This document shows, in pieces, positions 11,870 through 21,900 of a stretch of DNA of 64,000 nt. The notes under the pieces are model-generated. The model ran no database searches. It had not been told where the DNA came from and saw only the letters and a program-made list of their open reading frames with translations. The translations under genes were made by a program, and so were the position numbers. This DNA is from Prauserella flavalba. Lineage in GTDB: Bacteria; Actinomycetota; Actinomycetes; Mycobacteriales; Pseudonocardiaceae. Position 1 is the first letter of the stretch, and every line of letters begins with the position of its first letter. The DNA is taken from assembly GCF_003202235.1 (NCBI RefSeq), contig NZ_MASU01000013.1, forward strand, positions 310,001-374,000, given 5' to 3'.

Positions 11870-13371
11870 CCGACCTGACCAGGCTCACCGCGAGCGAGCT
11901 CGCCGCGAAGATCCACAAGCGGGAGATCACCTCCGTCGAGGCGACCCAGGCGCATCTCGACCGCATCGCCGAGGTGGACGGCGCCGTCAACGCGTTCCTG
12001 CACGTCGACACCGAGGGCGCGCTCGCCGCCGCCCGCAAGGTCGACGGCGACCTCGCCGAGGGCCGCGAGCCCGTGTCGCCGATCGCGGGCGTGCCGCTCG
12101 CGCTCAAGGACGTGCTGACCACCAAGGGCGTGCCCACCACGTGCGGGTCGAAGACGCTCGAGAACTGGCTGCCGCCCTACGACGCCACGGTGACGCGCAG
12201 GCTGCGCGAGGCCGGTGTCGTGATACTCGGCAAGACGAACATGGACGAGTTCGCGATGGGCTCCTCCACCGAGAACTCGGCGTACGGGCCCACCCGCAAC
12301 CCGTGGGACCGCGAGCGCATCCCCGGCGGCTCCGGCGGTGGCTCCTCGGCCTCACTGGCCGCGTTCGAGGCGCCGCTGGCCATCGGCACCGACACCGGCG
12401 GCTCGATCCGCCAGCCCGCCGCCGTCACCGGCACGGTCGGCGTGAAGCCCACCTACGGCGGCGTCTCCCGCTACGGGCTCGTCGCGTTCTCGTCCTCGCT
12501 CGACCAGGCCGGTCCGTGTGCGCGCTCGGTGCTCGACGCGGCGCTGCTGCACGAGGTGATCGCCGGGCACGACCCGATGGACTCGACGTCGATCGACGCG
12601 CCCGTGCCGCCCGTCGTCACGGCCGCGAGGGCCGGACTCAAGGGCGACCTCACGGGCGTGAAGGTCGGTGTGGTCGCGGAGTTCTCCGGCGAGGGCTACC
12701 AGCCGGGCGTGCAGCGCTCCTTCGAAGCCGCGGTCGCGCAGCTCAAGGACCTTGGCGCCGAGGTGGTCGAGGTGTCGTGCCCGAACTTCACCTACGCGCT
12801 GCCCGCGTACTACCTCATCGCGCCGAGCGAGTGCTCCTCCAACCTGGCGCGGTTCGACGCCATGCGCTACGGACTGCGGGTCGCCGACGACGGCACGCAC
12901 AGTGCCGAGGAGGTCATGTCGCTGACCCGCGAGGCCGGGTTCGGCGCCGAGGTCAAGCGCCGCATCATGCTCGGCACCTACGCGCTCTCGTCGGGCTACT
13001 ACGACGCCTACTACGGCTCTGCGCAGAAGGTGCGCACGCTGATCACGCGTGACTTCACCGCCGCGTTCGAGAAGGTCGACGTTCTCGTGTCGCCCACCAC
13101 GCCCACCACGGCGTTCAAGATCGGCGAGCGCGTGGACGACCCGCTGGCGATGTACCTCGCCGACCTGTGCACCATCCCGGCCAACCTGGCGGGCAACGCC
13201 GCGATGAGCGTCCCCAGTGGACTGTCCGACGAGGACGGCCTTCCCGTGGGCCTGCAGATCATGGCGCCCGCGCTCGCCGACGACCGGCTCTACCGCGTCG
13301 GCGCGGCCTACGAGGTGGCGCGTGGACCGTTGCTGGACCGGATTCCTGAACTGAAGGGGGTCTCGGCGTGA
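11866..13371 (+). CDS. gatA: Glutamyl-tRNA(Gln) amidotransferase subunit A
   Basis: Amidase subunit of 501 residues that releases ammonia from glutamine and feeds it to GatB. The amidase-signature catalytic site is intact: Lys81 in [11 protein letters not shown], the Gly/Ser-rich loop [11 protein letters not shown] (about 153-162) with the cis-Ser, and the nucleophile Ser180 in [13 protein letters not shown]. It overlaps gatC and gatB by four bases (GTGA) on each side, so the three proteins should be made together. With the GluRS gene and tRNA-Gln in this window, the indirect glutaminyl-tRNA route is nearly complete. Confidence 0.97.
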   Translation: MTDLTRLTASELAAKIHKREITSVEATQAHLDRIAEVDGAVNAFLHVDTEGALAAARKVDGDLAEGREPVSPIAGVPLALKDVLTTKGVPTTCGSKTLENWLPPYDATVTRRLREAGVVILGKTNMDEFAMGSSTENSAYGPTRNPWDRERIPGGSGGGSSASLAAFEAPLAIGTDTGGSIRQPAAVTGTVGVKPTYGGVSRYGLVAFSSSLDQAGPCARSVLDAALLHEVIAGHDPMDSTSIDAPVPPVVTAARAGLKGDLTGVKVGVVAEFSGEGYQPGVQRSFEAAVAQLKDLGAEVVEVSCPNFTYALPAYYLIAPSECSSNLARFDAMRYGLRVADDGTHSAEEVMSLTREAGFGAEVKRRIMLGTYALSSGYYDAYYGSAQKVRTLITRDFTAAFEKVDVLVSPTTPTTAFKIGERVDDPLAMYLADLCTIPANLAGNAAMSVPSGLSDEDGLPVGLQIMAPALADDRLYRVGAAYEVARGPLLDRIPELKGVSA

Positions 13372-14873
13372 CCGCCGTTGTCGACCTGATGGACTACGCC
13401 GAGGTCGTCGAACGCTACGACCCGGTGCTGGGGCTCGAGGTGCACGTCGAGCTGTCCACGAAGACCAAGATGTTCTGCGGCTGCCCCAACCTGTTCGGTG
13501 GCGAGCCCAACACCCACGTCTGCCCGACGTGTCTCGGCCTGCCCGGCGCGCTGCCCGTGGTCAACGGCAAGGCGGTGGAGTCGGCGATCCGGATCGGGCT
13601 GGCGCTGAACTGCGAGATCGCGGAGTGGTGCCGGTTCGCCAGGAAGAACTACTTCTACCCAGACATGCCGAAGAACTTCCAGACCTCGCAGTACGACGAG
13701 CCGATCGCCTTCAACGGCCACCTCGACGTCGTGCTCGACGACGGCGAGGTGGTGCGCGTCGACATCGAGCGCGCGCACATGGAGGAGGACACCGGCAAGT
13801 CGCTGCACGTCGGCGGCGCCACCGGCCGCATCCACGGAGCAGAGCACTCGCTGCTCGACTACAACCGCGCGGGCGTGCCGCTGATCGAGATCGTCACCAA
13901 GCCGATCGCGGGCATGGGCGAGCGCGCTCCCGAGGTGGCCCGCGCGTACGTGACCGCGCTGCGGGACCTGCTGCGGGCGATGGACGTCTCCGACGTCCGC
14001 ATGGACCAGGGTTCGCTGCGCTGCGACGCGAACGTGTCGCTCATGCCGAAGGGCGCGAGCGAGTTCGGCACCCGCACCGAGACGAAGAACGTCAACTCGC
14101 TGCGCAGCGTCGAGCGCGCCGTGCGCTACGAGATGACGAGGCAGGCGGCGGTGCTGGCCTCCGGCGGCACGGTGACCCAGGAGACCCGGCACTTCCAGGA
14201 GGCAGACGGCAGCACCTCGTCGGGCCGCACCAAGGAGACCGCCGAGGACTACCGGTACTTCCCCGAGCCCGACCTCGTGCCGATCGCGCCGACCCGGGAG
14301 TGGGTCGACGAGCTGCGCACGACGATCCCGGAACTGCCGTGGGAGCGCCGCAAGCGCATCCAGGCCGAGTGGAACCTCACCGACGAGGAACTGCGCGACC
14401 TCGTCAACACGGGTGCCGCCGACCTCGTCGCCGCGACGGTCGACGCCGGCGCCGAGCCGGGCGAGGCCCGCAGCTGGTGGGTGCAGTATCTGACCCAGCA
14501 GGCCAACGCCCGCGAGGTGGAACTGGCCGACCTGCCGATCACCCCGGCCCAGGTGGCCCGCGTGATCGAGCTGGTGAAGTCCGGCGAGCTGACCAACAAG
14601 CTCGCCCGCGAGGTCGTGCAGGGCGTGCTGGCCGGTGAGGGAGAGCCGGACGAGGTGGTGGACAAGCGCGGCCTCAAGGTCGTCTCCGACGACTCGGCCC
14701 TGCTCACGGCGGTCGACGAGGCCCTGGCGGCGCAGCCGGACGTCGCGGAGAAGATCCGCGGCGGCAAGGTGCAGGCGGCCGGCGCGATCGTCGGCGCCGT
14801 CATGAAGGCGACCAAGGGACAGGCGGACGCCAAGCGCGTGCGCGAGCTGATCCTCGAGCGCGTGGGCTCCTGA
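13368..14873 (+). CDS. gatB: Aspartyl/glutamyl-tRNA amidotransferase subunit B
   Basis: Kinase/transamidase subunit of 501 residues that phosphorylates the mischarged aminoacyl-tRNA and adds ammonia. The cradle domain starts with [19 protein letters not shown]; Cys residues in FCGCPN and CPTCLG form the zinc site. A helical domain and a C-terminal YqeY-like tail domain (about 350-500) that contacts the tRNA elbow complete the normal layout. GTG start overlaps the gatA stop. The next gene, a small membrane protein, begins five bases after the stop. Confidence 0.97.
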   Translation: MTAVVDLMDYAEVVERYDPVLGLEVHVELSTKTKMFCGCPNLFGGEPNTHVCPTCLGLPGALPVVNGKAVESAIRIGLALNCEIAEWCRFARKNYFYPDMPKNFQTSQYDEPIAFNGHLDVVLDDGEVVRVDIERAHMEEDTGKSLHVGGATGRIHGAEHSLLDYNRAGVPLIEIVTKPIAGMGERAPEVARAYVTALRDLLRAMDVSDVRMDQGSLRCDANVSLMPKGASEFGTRTETKNVNSLRSVERAVRYEMTRQAAVLASGGTVTQETRHFQEADGSTSSGRTKETAEDYRYFPEPDLVPIAPTREWVDELRTTIPELPWERRKRIQAEWNLTDEELRDLVNTGAADLVAATVDAGAEPGEARSWWVQYLTQQANAREVELADLPITPAQVARVIELVKSGELTNKLAREVVQGVLAGEGEPDEVVDKRGLKVVSDDSALLTAVDEALAAQPDVAEKIRGGKVQAAGAIVGAVMKATKGQADAKRVRELILERVGS

Positions 14874-14878
14874 TCGCG

Positions 14879-15388
14879 TTGTCCCGCGTCACCTGGCGCG
14901 AGTGGCTCGGCCTCGGTGCCGGGCTGCTCGCGCTCGTCACGTTGTTCCTGCCGTGGACCGTGCTCAGCGCGGACAACCCCGAGGTGCAGGCGGCGCTGTC
15001 GTCGCTGCCGGGCGGCGACGTGTCCCGCTCGGCGTGGAACTCGACCTTCTTCGCGTGGTTCCCGCCGCTGCTGCTCCTGCTCACGGGGCTCGCGGTCGCC
15101 GCGTTCGGCCGGGTGCCCTCGGCTCGGACGGGCGGGCTGCCGCACTTGTGGCTGGTGGCCTCGGCGGTGGCGCTCGTGTCGTTCGTGCTCGGCTGGGTGC
15201 TCATCGACTGGCAGTTCGGCGGCGAGGAGCGTGCCCTGCTGGCCGAGAGCGGGGTGTCGGTGGCCGCCGGACTCGGCCGCTGGCTCGCCGCACTGGCGGT
15301 AGCGGCCTCACTGGTGGCGGCGATCCTGGACCTCCGAGCCGCCCGAACCGAGTTGCGCAAGCCCCACAAGCCCCAGCGACCCCGTTAG
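14879..15388 (+). CDS. Small four-helix membrane protein, function unknown
   Basis: A 169-residue integral membrane protein with four predicted membrane segments, near residues 9-29, 58-80, 88-110 and 128-150, separated by short loops, and a basic Pro/Lys tail in the cytoplasm. No known domain is recognised. The TTG start lies five bases after the gatB stop, so it is likely the last gene of the gat operon. It ends just before a half copy of the window's palindrome and a convergent lipoprotein gene. Confidence 0.7.
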   Translation: MSRVTWREWLGLGAGLLALVTLFLPWTVLSADNPEVQAALSSLPGGDVSRSAWNSTFFAWFPPLLLLLTGLAVAAFGRVPSARTGGLPHLWLVASAVALVSFVLGWVLIDWQFGGEERALLAESGVSVAAGLGRWLAALAVAASLVAAILDLRAARTELRKPHKPQRPR

Positions 15389-15396
15389 CCCCACAT

Positions 15397-15419
15397 GCGG
15401 TGAAGGTGGCCTTCACTGC
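15397..15419. repeat. Nested palindrome, single-arm copy
   Basis: One arm only, reading GCGGTGAAGG, TGG, CCTTCACTGC, with one base changed from the consensus. It lies between convergent stops (15388 and 15438) and forms a 10-bp hairpin with one mismatch. Confidence 0.8.
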
Positions 15420-15437
15420 AACCGGGTGTGGGGGTCG

Positions 15438-16628
15438 TCAGTCGCGGCCGGAGCCGGACGCGGGCTGGCGGACCACGAGTACCACACGGTCGTCGCTGGA
15501 CACCGGCGTGCCGCCGTCCTTGTTGATCGTGCCCGCCACCGCGACGTCGGGCGTCACAGGGTCGAGCGCGCCGAGCTTGCCGTAGCTGGTCCCGTTGTTG
15601 CCGTCCATCGTGACCTGCGGCTTTCCTCCCACCGAGCCGTCCTCGGTGAGCGGCAGGTTCTGCACGTTCGCACCCGTCGAGGTGGCCACGGCGAGCACGT
15701 CTGTCCAGTCCGTGCAGCCCGTGACGCCGGGCTGGTCGGGCCACGTCCACGCGGGCACGCTCAGGTCGCTGCCCGGCTGGATGCGGTACAGCGCGTCCTT
15801 CTCGGGGCCCTGGTCGGTCACCCACAGCCGGGAGCCGTCGGTGGTCTTGCACATCCCGCCGGGGTTGTGCAGCCCGCTCGCCAGTACGGGGGAATCCGGC
15901 CTCGGGTTGCCCTCGGCGGGCAGGCCGGCCGGGGTGATCCGCAGGACCTTGCCCGCGAGCGAGCCCGGGTCGGCCGCCGCGGCGGCGTTGCCGGCGTCGC
16001 CCGTGGCGACGAGCAGCGAGCCGTTGCCGTCGGTGAGCAGGGCGCCGCGGTTGCCGGTCTGGCCCTTCGGGATGCCCGTGAGCACCGGTTTCGGCGGCTG
16101 GCCTTGCGCGAAGCGGACGACGCGGTTGTCGGTCGGCGTGGTGACGTAGGCGAACACGAGCCCGTCCTCGCCGTAGGTCGGTGACAATGCGAGGCCGGTG
16201 AGCCCGCCGTCGCCCTGTGCCACCACGTCGAGTGTCGCGAACTCCGACTTCTCCGCCTCGGCGCCGACGAGGAACACGCGGCCGCTCTTGCGCTCGGCGG
16301 CCAGCGCGCCGATGGTGGAGCCGTCCGTGGGCAGTGCGGCGACCGCCGACACCGTGTCGAGGCACGTCGCGATCACGGCCTTGTCGAAGTCCTTGCAGCC
16401 GTCCGGGGGCGGAATGGGCGTCTGCGACGTCGGGGGACCGCTGGGCACGGCGGGGGTGCCCGCCTCGGGCAGCTCGGGCTGAGGGCCCGCCTCAGGGGTC
16501 AGCTCGGGCGCGGGCTGCCAGTTCTGGCCCGCGGCGCTGTCGTCGAACTCGGCGCAGCCGGACAGCAGTAATGCGCCGCTGGCCAGCAGGGCCAGCGGCC
16601 ACGACCTTCTCCGGGGCCGGATCAGCAC
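15438..16628 (-). CDS. PQQ-type sugar dehydrogenase-like lipoprotein
   Basis: A 396-residue exported lipoprotein. A basic start (LIRPRRRSW) and hydrophobic stretch end in the lipobox LLSGC, giving a lipid-anchored Cys near residue 24. A Pro-rich linker leads into a six-bladed propeller of the soluble glucose/sorbosone dehydrogenase family (GLTGLALSPTYGEDGLVFAY, GNRGALLTDGNGSLLVATGD, LASGLHNPGG). Family members oxidise sugars with PQQ outside the membrane, but many actinobacterial versions have no shown activity and the substrate is unknown. GTG at 16628 is the start that places the signal peptide correctly; longer frames put it inside the protein. Confidence 0.8.
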   Translation of the reverse strand: MLIRPRRRSWPLALLASGALLLSGCAEFDDSAAGQNWQPAPELTPEAGPQPELPEAGTPAVPSGPPTSQTPIPPPDGCKDFDKAVIATCLDTVSAVAALPTDGSTIGALAAERKSGRVFLVGAEAEKSEFATLDVVAQGDGGLTGLALSPTYGEDGLVFAYVTTPTDNRVVRFAQGQPPKPVLTGIPKGQTGNRGALLTDGNGSLLVATGDAGNAAAAADPGSLAGKVLRITPAGLPAEGNPRPDSPVLASGLHNPGGMCKTTDGSRLWVTDQGPEKDALYRIQPGSDLSVPAWTWPDQPGVTGCTDWTDVLAVATSTGANVQNLPLTEDGSVGGKPQVTMDGNNGTSYGKLGALDPVTPDVAVAGTINKDGGTPVSSDDRVVLVVRQPASGSGRD

Positions 16629-16692
16629 AGTCTCCGAGACTAGGCGGCACACCGTGAACCGCGGGTAAGCGGGTCGGCGGCGATGCGCCACG

Positions 16693-17616
16693 ATGGGTCC
16701 TGTGACGATCACGGTGCTGGTTCCCGACGACGACGGTATGCGCGCTCTCGCGGAGGTCGCCGGTGTGCGGCCGGTCCGCTACGACGCCGGAAAGCCGCTG
16801 CCACCCGAGGCGGCCGAGGCCGAGGTGCTCATCCCAGGACCCGGCGCGGCTCAGCGCGCGGAGTCGCTGCTCGCCGGGCTGCCGAGGCTGCGGTTGATCC
16901 AGCTGCTCACCGCGGGCGCCGAGACCTGGGTGAACGTGCTGCCCGACGGCGTGCTGCTCGCGACCTGCCGCGGCGCCCACAGCGGCGCGACGGCCGAATG
17001 GGCGGTGGCGGCCCTGCTGTCGATGTACCGCGAGCTGGACGCGTTCGCCCAGGCCCGTGGCGAACGGGCGTGGGCGCCGAGGAGCACCGACAGCCTGCAG
17101 GGCAAGCGGGTGCTCGTGGTCGGCGCGGGCGACGTGGGCCGCGCGCTGCGCCGCAGGCTGGAGCCGTTCGACGCGCGGGTTACGATGGTCGGCCTTTCCG
17201 CGAGGGAGGGTGTGCACGGTGTCGACGAGCTGCCGGGGCTGTTGCCCGACGCCGATGTGGTGGTGCTGCTGGTGCCGCTGACCTCGCGTACCCGGGGCAT
17301 GGTCGACGCGGCGTTCCTCGCGGCGATGCCCGACGGCTCGATACTGGTGAACGCCGCGCGAGGCCAGGTGGTGGACACCGAGGCGCTGCTCACCGAACTG
17401 AAAACGGGCCGCCTGCGCGCGGCGCTCGACGTCACCGACCCGGAACCGCTGCCCGAGGATCATCCGCTGTGGACGGTGCCGGGGGCACTGATCACGCCGC
17501 ACGTGGCGGGCTCGGTGAGCGGTGCGCGCCGCAGGTCCTACGCGGTGGCGGTGGCGGAGATCGAGCGCTACGTCCAGGGAGGGCTGCCGGACAACCTGGT
17601 GCACGGCGAGTACTGA
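16693..17616 (+). CDS. D-isomer-specific 2-hydroxyacid dehydrogenase
   Basis: A 307-residue NAD(P)-dependent oxidoreductase. The Rossmann motif VLVVGAGDVGRAL (about 138-150) replaces the common GxGxxG with GAGDVG. Later motifs include DADVVVLLVPLTSRT, NAARGQVVDTEAL with the active-site Arg, and ITPHVAGS with the catalytic His. The family reduces 2-keto acids or oxidises D-2-hydroxy acids; the substrate here is unknown. It is divergent from the lipoprotein gene (64 bases apart). A GTG at 16702 is an alternative start. It is shorter than SerA and lacks the ACT domain. Confidence 0.87.
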   Translation: MGPVTITVLVPDDDGMRALAEVAGVRPVRYDAGKPLPPEAAEAEVLIPGPGAAQRAESLLAGLPRLRLIQLLTAGAETWVNVLPDGVLLATCRGAHSGATAEWAVAALLSMYRELDAFAQARGERAWAPRSTDSLQGKRVLVVGAGDVGRALRRRLEPFDARVTMVGLSAREGVHGVDELPGLLPDADVVVLLVPLTSRTRGMVDAAFLAAMPDGSILVNAARGQVVDTEALLTELKTGRLRAALDVTDPEPLPEDHPLWTVPGALITPHVAGSVSGARRRSYAVAVAEIERYVQGGLPDNLVHGEY

Positions 17617-17636
17617 GCCTCAGCGTCGACCCGTCT

Positions 17637-17689
17637 GCAGTGAAGGCCACCTTCACTGCGTTCAACGCAGGCAAGGTGGCCTTCACTGC
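17637..17689. repeat. Nested palindrome, copy 2
   Basis: Arm 1 (17637-17659) matches copy 1 exactly; GTTCAAC joins it to arm 2 (17667-17689), in which TGA has become GCA. It lies between the dehydrogenase stop and the degraded reverse-strand gene. Confidence 0.85.
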
Positions 17690-17699
17690 AGAGAGGCGG

Positions 17700-18523
17700 G
17701 CAGTCCTCGAGAACCGGTCGCGCGGTCGGTCGCGCTTCATGATCGAGCCGCCGAAGTGGTCGTCGTCCTCCGGATCGCCGCCGGGCCGCGACGGGTGTGG
17801 CTCGCGCGGCGGTGGCGATCGGCGGGCCGCCCGGCTCGATGATGTCGTCGAGCTCGTACCCTTCCTGGATCATCGTGTACGCCTGGCTCATGCCCTCGAC
17901 ACCGCCCTCCAGCGCGTTGCGCACCTGAGGGTCGTCGAGGAACCGGCCGGCCGCGATGTCGTTCCAGGACAGGTCACCGCGGTCGATGCGCTCCGCAGCT
18001 CGCGCAGCTCCCTCGGCGCGATCGGGCCGCGGGCGTGCTCCTCGATCTGCTCGATGTCCTGTTGCGACAGTCCCGTCCCGCGGAACCTGCCGCTCCAGCT
18101 GTTTGGCGTTGGCGATGGTCTGGTCGAGGCCGACCTCGGCCTCCTCCAGCTTGGCCGGGGCCTCGCGGAGCCGCGGCGTCTGCCACCAGTCCGGGGACAG
18201 GAATCCCCGCCGCGAGGGCCGCCGGACCAGCGCCCACGGCAGTGCGATGGCCCCTGGTCCCGTGATGCACACGTAGCACGACCCGTCCTCGCCGAGCCGG
18301 CCGACCGCCTCGGCCTTGTCGCGCGACGCCCGTTCCGTCCTGTCGAGACTCTCGTCCGCCTTCGCGTCGACGCGGATCTGCGGCCGGACGGCCAGGTTGG
18401 CGACCGACCGGGTGGCCGTCTCGGGCGTCGTGCCGTGCACGTCCGCTGCCTCGCCGAGCACCGCGAAGCAGGGTGGAAGTGGCCACTTGGCGGGTTGTTC
18501 CGTGAAATTCGCGAACGCTTCAC
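17700..18523 (-). pseudogene. Frameshifted hypothetical gene
   Basis: A coding-like stretch on the reverse strand changes frame at least three times. The first part (to about 18080) reads LEEAEVGLDQTIANAKQLE. The sense then moves to another frame (LSQQDIEQIEEHARG, to about 17995), returns (DLSWNDIAAGRFLDDP...TMIQEGYELDDIIE, to about 17790), and moves again (DPEDDDHFGGSIMKRDR). Each piece has natural composition while the other frames are Arg-rich shadows. The product is a soluble helical protein of unknown function. The start and stop are unclear; the last frame runs into the palindrome. Either the gene has decayed or the sequence has several single-base errors. Confidence 0.5.
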
Positions 18524-18558
18524 GCGGAATCGGGGACAATGCTCTACTCTGCCCGCGC

Positions 18559-19215
18559 ATGAGTACTCACGACGATGAGCTCGACCCCCCGACGACGCGG
18601 ATCAGCGCCGACCAGTACGACAACAGCGGGTTCTCCGCTGACGGCGGGTACGGGCAGACCACGACCCTGGCGCCGGAGCTCGACGACACCGACGACGTGA
18701 GCGAGGACCGCAACCGCTGGCACGGCGGGCTGGACTTCGGCCTGCTGATCGTGCGCCTGCTGCTCGGCGGTACGATGATCGCCCACGGTCTGCAGAAGTT
18801 CGGCCTTTTCGACGGTCCGGGACTCGGGGGCTTCGCGGACGCCCTGTCGAACTTCGGGTACACGAGCCAGACGACGCTGCTGTCGTGGATCACGGCGATC
18901 GCCGAGGTCGGTGGCGGTGCACTGCTGGTGCTCGGCCTGTTCACGCCGCTCGGAGCCGCGGCGATCCTTGGCGTCACCGCGAACATCATCTACGCCAAGT
19001 ATGACGCGGGCGGCCGGTTCTTCACCAACGACGGCAGCGGCTTCGAGTACGAGCTGCTGCTGGCAGGCACGGCGTTCGCGCTGCTCTTCACCGGTTCCGG
19101 GAGGGCGGCGATCGACGTGCACACCCCGTGGCGGCGCAAGCCGCTGCCGTACGCGCTGCTCGGCCTCCTGCTCGCCGCGGCCGCGTCCGTCGTGGTGATC
19201 CTGCTCTTCCGTTAA
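18559..19215 (+). CDS. DoxX-family membrane protein
   Basis: A 218-residue protein with a ~50-residue acidic N-terminal tail (HDDELDPPTTRISADQYD) followed by a DoxX four-helix module: GLLIVRLLLGGTMIAHGLQK, a loop with FGLFDGPGLGGF, AEVGGGALLVLGLFTPLGA, and two further helices near residues 160-175 and 197-216. DoxX proteins sit in the membrane and are linked to redox or thiol stress; the exact function is not known. The ATG at 18559 is preferred over upstream starts inside the opposing coding stretch. It ends at a strong two-way terminator shared with ilvD. Confidence 0.85.
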   Translation: MSTHDDELDPPTTRISADQYDNSGFSADGGYGQTTTLAPELDDTDDVSEDRNRWHGGLDFGLLIVRLLLGGTMIAHGLQKFGLFDGPGLGGFADALSNFGYTSQTTLLSWITAIAEVGGGALLVLGLFTPLGAAAILGVTANIIYAKYDAGGRFFTNDGSGFEYELLLAGTAFALLFTGSGRAAIDVHTPWRRKPLPYALLGLLLAAAASVVVILLFR

Positions 19216-19250
19216 CCCGTTCAGCCCCGTCCCCACCGGCCCCGAACAGA

Positions 19251-19299
19251 GAGCAAGGGAGCTTTACTACCGTTTTCCGGTAGTAAAGCTCCCTTGCTC
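19251..19299. terminator. Bidirectional rho-independent terminator
   Basis: Perfect 22-bp inverted repeat: left arm 19251-19272, right arm 19278-19299, with a TTTTC loop. The stem starts GAGCAAGGGAGC. It lies between the convergent DoxX and ilvD genes and is followed by TTTT on the plus side. Its AT-rich arms stand out from the surrounding sequence. Confidence 0.92.
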
Positions 19300-19321
19300 G
19301 TTTTCTGGGCGCTACGGTGTG

Positions 19322-21166
19322 TTACTTGTTCGGGTCGCGGACGGCGCCGGTGTCGGCCGAGGTGGCCATGCGGGCGTAGGCGCGCAGCGCCGCGGTGACC
19401 TGGCGCTGCCGCTCGGCGGGCTGCCACGGCCGCTCGCTGGCCTCCATTTTCGCCCTGCGTTCGGCGAGCACCGCCTCGTCCACCAGCAGCTCCAGTTTGC
19501 GCTCGTGGACGTCGATCAGGATGCGGTCACCGTCCTGCACGAGCCCGATCACGCCGCCCGCCGCGGCTTCCGGCGAGATGTGCCCCACCGAGATGCCTGA
19601 CGAGCCGCCCGAGAACCGGCCGTCCGTGATCAGCGCGCACACCTTGCCGAGGCCGGCGCCCTTGAGGAACGCCGTGGGATGCAGCATCTCCTGCATGCCG
19701 GGACCGCCCGCGGGCCCTTCGTAGCGCACCACGAGCACGTCGCCGGGCTGCACCTGCTTGCCGAGGATGGCCGACACCGCCTCCTCCTGGCTCTCCACCA
19801 CGCGCGCGGGACCCTCGAAGTGCCACAGCTCCTCGTCGATGCCCGCGGACTTGATCACCGCGCCGTTCTCGGCGAGGTTGCCGCGCAGCACCGCGAGACC
19901 GCCGTCGGCGGTGTAGGCGTGGGCGATGTCGCGCACACAGCCCTGCTCCGCGTCGGTGTCCAACGAGGACCAGCGGTTCGACGTCGAGAACGCCTCCGTG
20001 GTCCGCACACCGCCCGGGGCGGCGTGGAACAGCTCGACGGCCTCCTCCGACGGCGACTCCGACCGGATGTCCCAGGTGGACAGCCACTGTTCCAGCGAGG
20101 GGGAGTGCACGGCGTGCACGTCGGTGTTCAACAGTCCCGCGCGGTACAGCTCGCCGAGGATGGCCGGGATTCCACCGGCCCGGTGCACGTCCTCCATGTG
20201 GTAGTCGGAGTTCGGCGCCACCTTGGACAGGCACGGCACGCGCCTGCCGATCGCGTCGATGTCGGCGATCGTGAAGTCGATCTCGCCCTCCTGCGCGGCG
20301 GCGAGGATGTGCAGCACCGTGTTGGTGGAGCCACCCATCGCCATGTCCAGCGCCATCGCGTTCTCGAACGCCTTCCGGTTGGCGATCGAGCGCGGCAGCA
20401 CGCTCTCGTCGTCCTCGCCGTACCAGCGCTTCGCGATCTCCACCACGGTGCGGCCCGCGTTGGAGAAGAGCTCGCGTCGTGCCGCGTGCGTGGCGAGCGT
20501 CGAGCCGTTGCCGGGCAGCGAGAGGCCGAGCGCCTCGGTGAGGCAGTTCATCGAGTTGGCCGTGAACATGCCGGAGCAGGAGCCGCACGTCGGGCACGCG
20601 GACCGCTCGACCTCGGCGAGGCCCTCCTCGTCGACGGATGCGTTGGCCGAGGCCGAGATCGTGGTGATGAGGTCGCTCGACGGATGCGCGACACCGTCGA
20701 GCACCACCGCCTTGCCGGCCTCCATCGGCCCACCCGACACGAACACGGTGGGGATGTTGAGGCGCATCGCGGCGTTCAGCATGCCCGGGGTGATCTTGTC
20801 GCAGTTGGAGATGCACACGAGCGCGTCGGCCTGGTGCGCGTTCACCATGTACTCGACCGAGTCGGCGATGATCTCGCGCGAGGGCAGCGAGTAGAGCATG
20901 CCGCTGTGGCCCATCGCGATGCCGTCGTCGACGGCGATGGTGTGGAACTCGCGCGCGACGCCGCCGGCCTCCTTCACGGCCTCGGCCACGATGTCGCCGA
21001 GGTCCTTGAGGTGTACGTGCCCTGGCACGAACTGGGTGTAGGAGTTGGCGATCGCGACGATCGGCTTGCCGAAGTCGCTGTCGGTCATGCCGGTCGCCCG
21101 CCAGAGGGAACGGGCCCCCGCGGCGTTGCGGCCATGAGTCGTGGTACGGGAACGCAGAGCAGGCAT
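19322..21166 (-). CDS. ilvD: Dihydroxy-acid dehydratase IlvD
   Basis: Iron-sulfur enzyme that dehydrates 2,3-dihydroxy-isovalerate and 2,3-dihydroxy-methylvalerate to the keto acids of Val/Leu and Ile. The 614-residue product is full length. Cluster-binding Cys residues appear in [11 protein letters not shown] and in [18 protein letters not shown]; the [13 protein letters not shown] and [18 protein letters not shown] segments are typical. It is transcribed opposite to the ilvBNC operon, on the other side of the PH-domain gene, so it has its own promoter. It ends at the shared two-way terminator. Confidence 0.97.
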   Translation of the reverse strand: MPALRSRTTTHGRNAAGARSLWRATGMTDSDFGKPIVAIANSYTQFVPGHVHLKDLGDIVAEAVKEAGGVAREFHTIAVDDGIAMGHSGMLYSLPSREIIADSVEYMVNAHQADALVCISNCDKITPGMLNAAMRLNIPTVFVSGGPMEAGKAVVLDGVAHPSSDLITTISASANASVDEEGLAEVERSACPTCGSCSGMFTANSMNCLTEALGLSLPGNGSTLATHAARRELFSNAGRTVVEIAKRWYGEDDESVLPRSIANRKAFENAMALDMAMGGSTNTVLHILAAAQEGEIDFTIADIDAIGRRVPCLSKVAPNSDYHMEDVHRAGGIPAILGELYRAGLLNTDVHAVHSPSLEQWLSTWDIRSESPSEEAVELFHAAPGGVRTTEAFSTSNRWSSLDTDAEQGCVRDIAHAYTADGGLAVLRGNLAENGAVIKSAGIDEELWHFEGPARVVESQEEAVSAILGKQVQPGDVLVVRYEGPAGGPGMQEMLHPTAFLKGAGLGKVCALITDGRFSGGSSGISVGHISPEAAAGGVIGLVQDGDRILIDVHERKLELLVDEAVLAERRAKMEASERPWQPAERQRQVTAALRAYARMATSADTGAVRDPNK

Positions 21167-21216
21167 GACGCTCAGGTTACGCCCGGTCGATCACCGTCCC
21201 ACGTGGTGGCGGGGAA

Positions 21217-21723
21217 CTACTGCTTCTCGGCCGCGGCGGGTGCCTCGTCGGCCTTCTCCGCCGGCCCGGTCTCGGGCTCGTCGGCCTGCTCGTCCTCGCC
21301 CGGCTGGTCCAGCACCCCGGACGGGTCGGCGATCACGCCGTCGCTGACGAGGGACAGCACCGGGATGTGGCGGGTCCGCACGCTCGGCAGCGCGACCTTG
21401 GTGCCGTCGTTCAGCACGGCCTGCACCTTCGACTTCGGTGTGATGGCGAGGCCCTTGAGGTCGCTCCAGGCCAGCTCGCGCGTCTGGAAGAGGGACCGGA
21501 CGGCGAGCCCCTGCCGGGTCGCGGTGGTGCGGTAGCCGACGACCAGCACGATGACGGCGATCGGCAGGATGTACAGCGCCTGCAGGCCCGGGGCCGCGAA
21601 CGCGGCCGGGGTCACGCAGAACAACAGGATCGGGATGCTGAGCAGTGCCGTCGGCGGCACCCGGAAGACCGCGCGCCTGCCCTCGGCCTGCGGTGTCTGC
21701 TGCTCACGCGGTTCGTCTGCCAC
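21217..21723 (-). CDS. PH-domain membrane protein
   Basis: A 168-residue protein with two membrane helices near the N-terminus (about residues 25-42 and 46-63: LLSIPILLFCVTPAAFA and ALYILPIAVIVLVVGY). A bacterial PH-like domain follows (TATRQGLAVRSLFQTRELAW...KVQAVLNDG), and the tail is acidic and Ala/Glu-rich. It matches the actinobacterial 'PH domain-containing protein' commonly found beside ilvB/ilvD; its function is unknown. Start at GTG 21723 is the most consistent; a GTG 15 bases upstream is possible. It is divergent from the ilvB leader. Confidence 0.75.
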   Translation of the reverse strand: MADEPREQQTPQAEGRRAVFRVPPTALLSIPILLFCVTPAAFAAPGLQALYILPIAVIVLVVGYRTTATRQGLAVRSLFQTRELAWSDLKGLAITPKSKVQAVLNDGTKVALPSVRTRHIPVLSLVSDGVIADPSGVLDQPGEDEQADEPETGPAEKADEAPAAAEKQ

Positions 21724-21815
21724 CCTTCGATGGTGCACCCAGCGGCCTCGCGCGCGGAAAGCGGGGGAGTCCAACTGTAGGAGTGTCCAGTATCCGGAAT
21801 CACGATCCCGCAGAG

Positions 21816-21844
21816 TTGACACTGTTGACGCGCAGCGATTAACG
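21816..21844 (+). promoter_or_regulatory. Promoter of the ilvBNC leader transcript
   Basis: TTGACA (21816-21821) is followed after 17 bp by TTAACG (21839-21844). Transcription would begin at about 21851-21853, at the GTG of the leader peptide, giving a leaderless message. Confidence 0.6.
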
Positions 21845-21852
21845 TCCTCGGC

Positions 21853-21900
21853 GTGACACCGCAGATCGGTCTCGTACTTCCCAAGCGCGTCGACGCTTAG
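21853..21900 (+). CDS. ilvB leader peptide (15 aa)
   Basis: Short frame MTPQIGLVLPKRVDA with a GTG start and TAG stop. Five of 15 codons are Ile, Leu or Val (ATC, CTC, GTA, CTT, GTC). Position directly after a promoter, absence of room for a ribosome site, and the following attenuator hairpins all fit a branched-chain amino-acid leader. When Val, Leu or Ile are short, a ribosome should stall here and allow read-through into ilvB. Confidence 0.8.
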   Translation: MTPQIGLVLPKRVDA

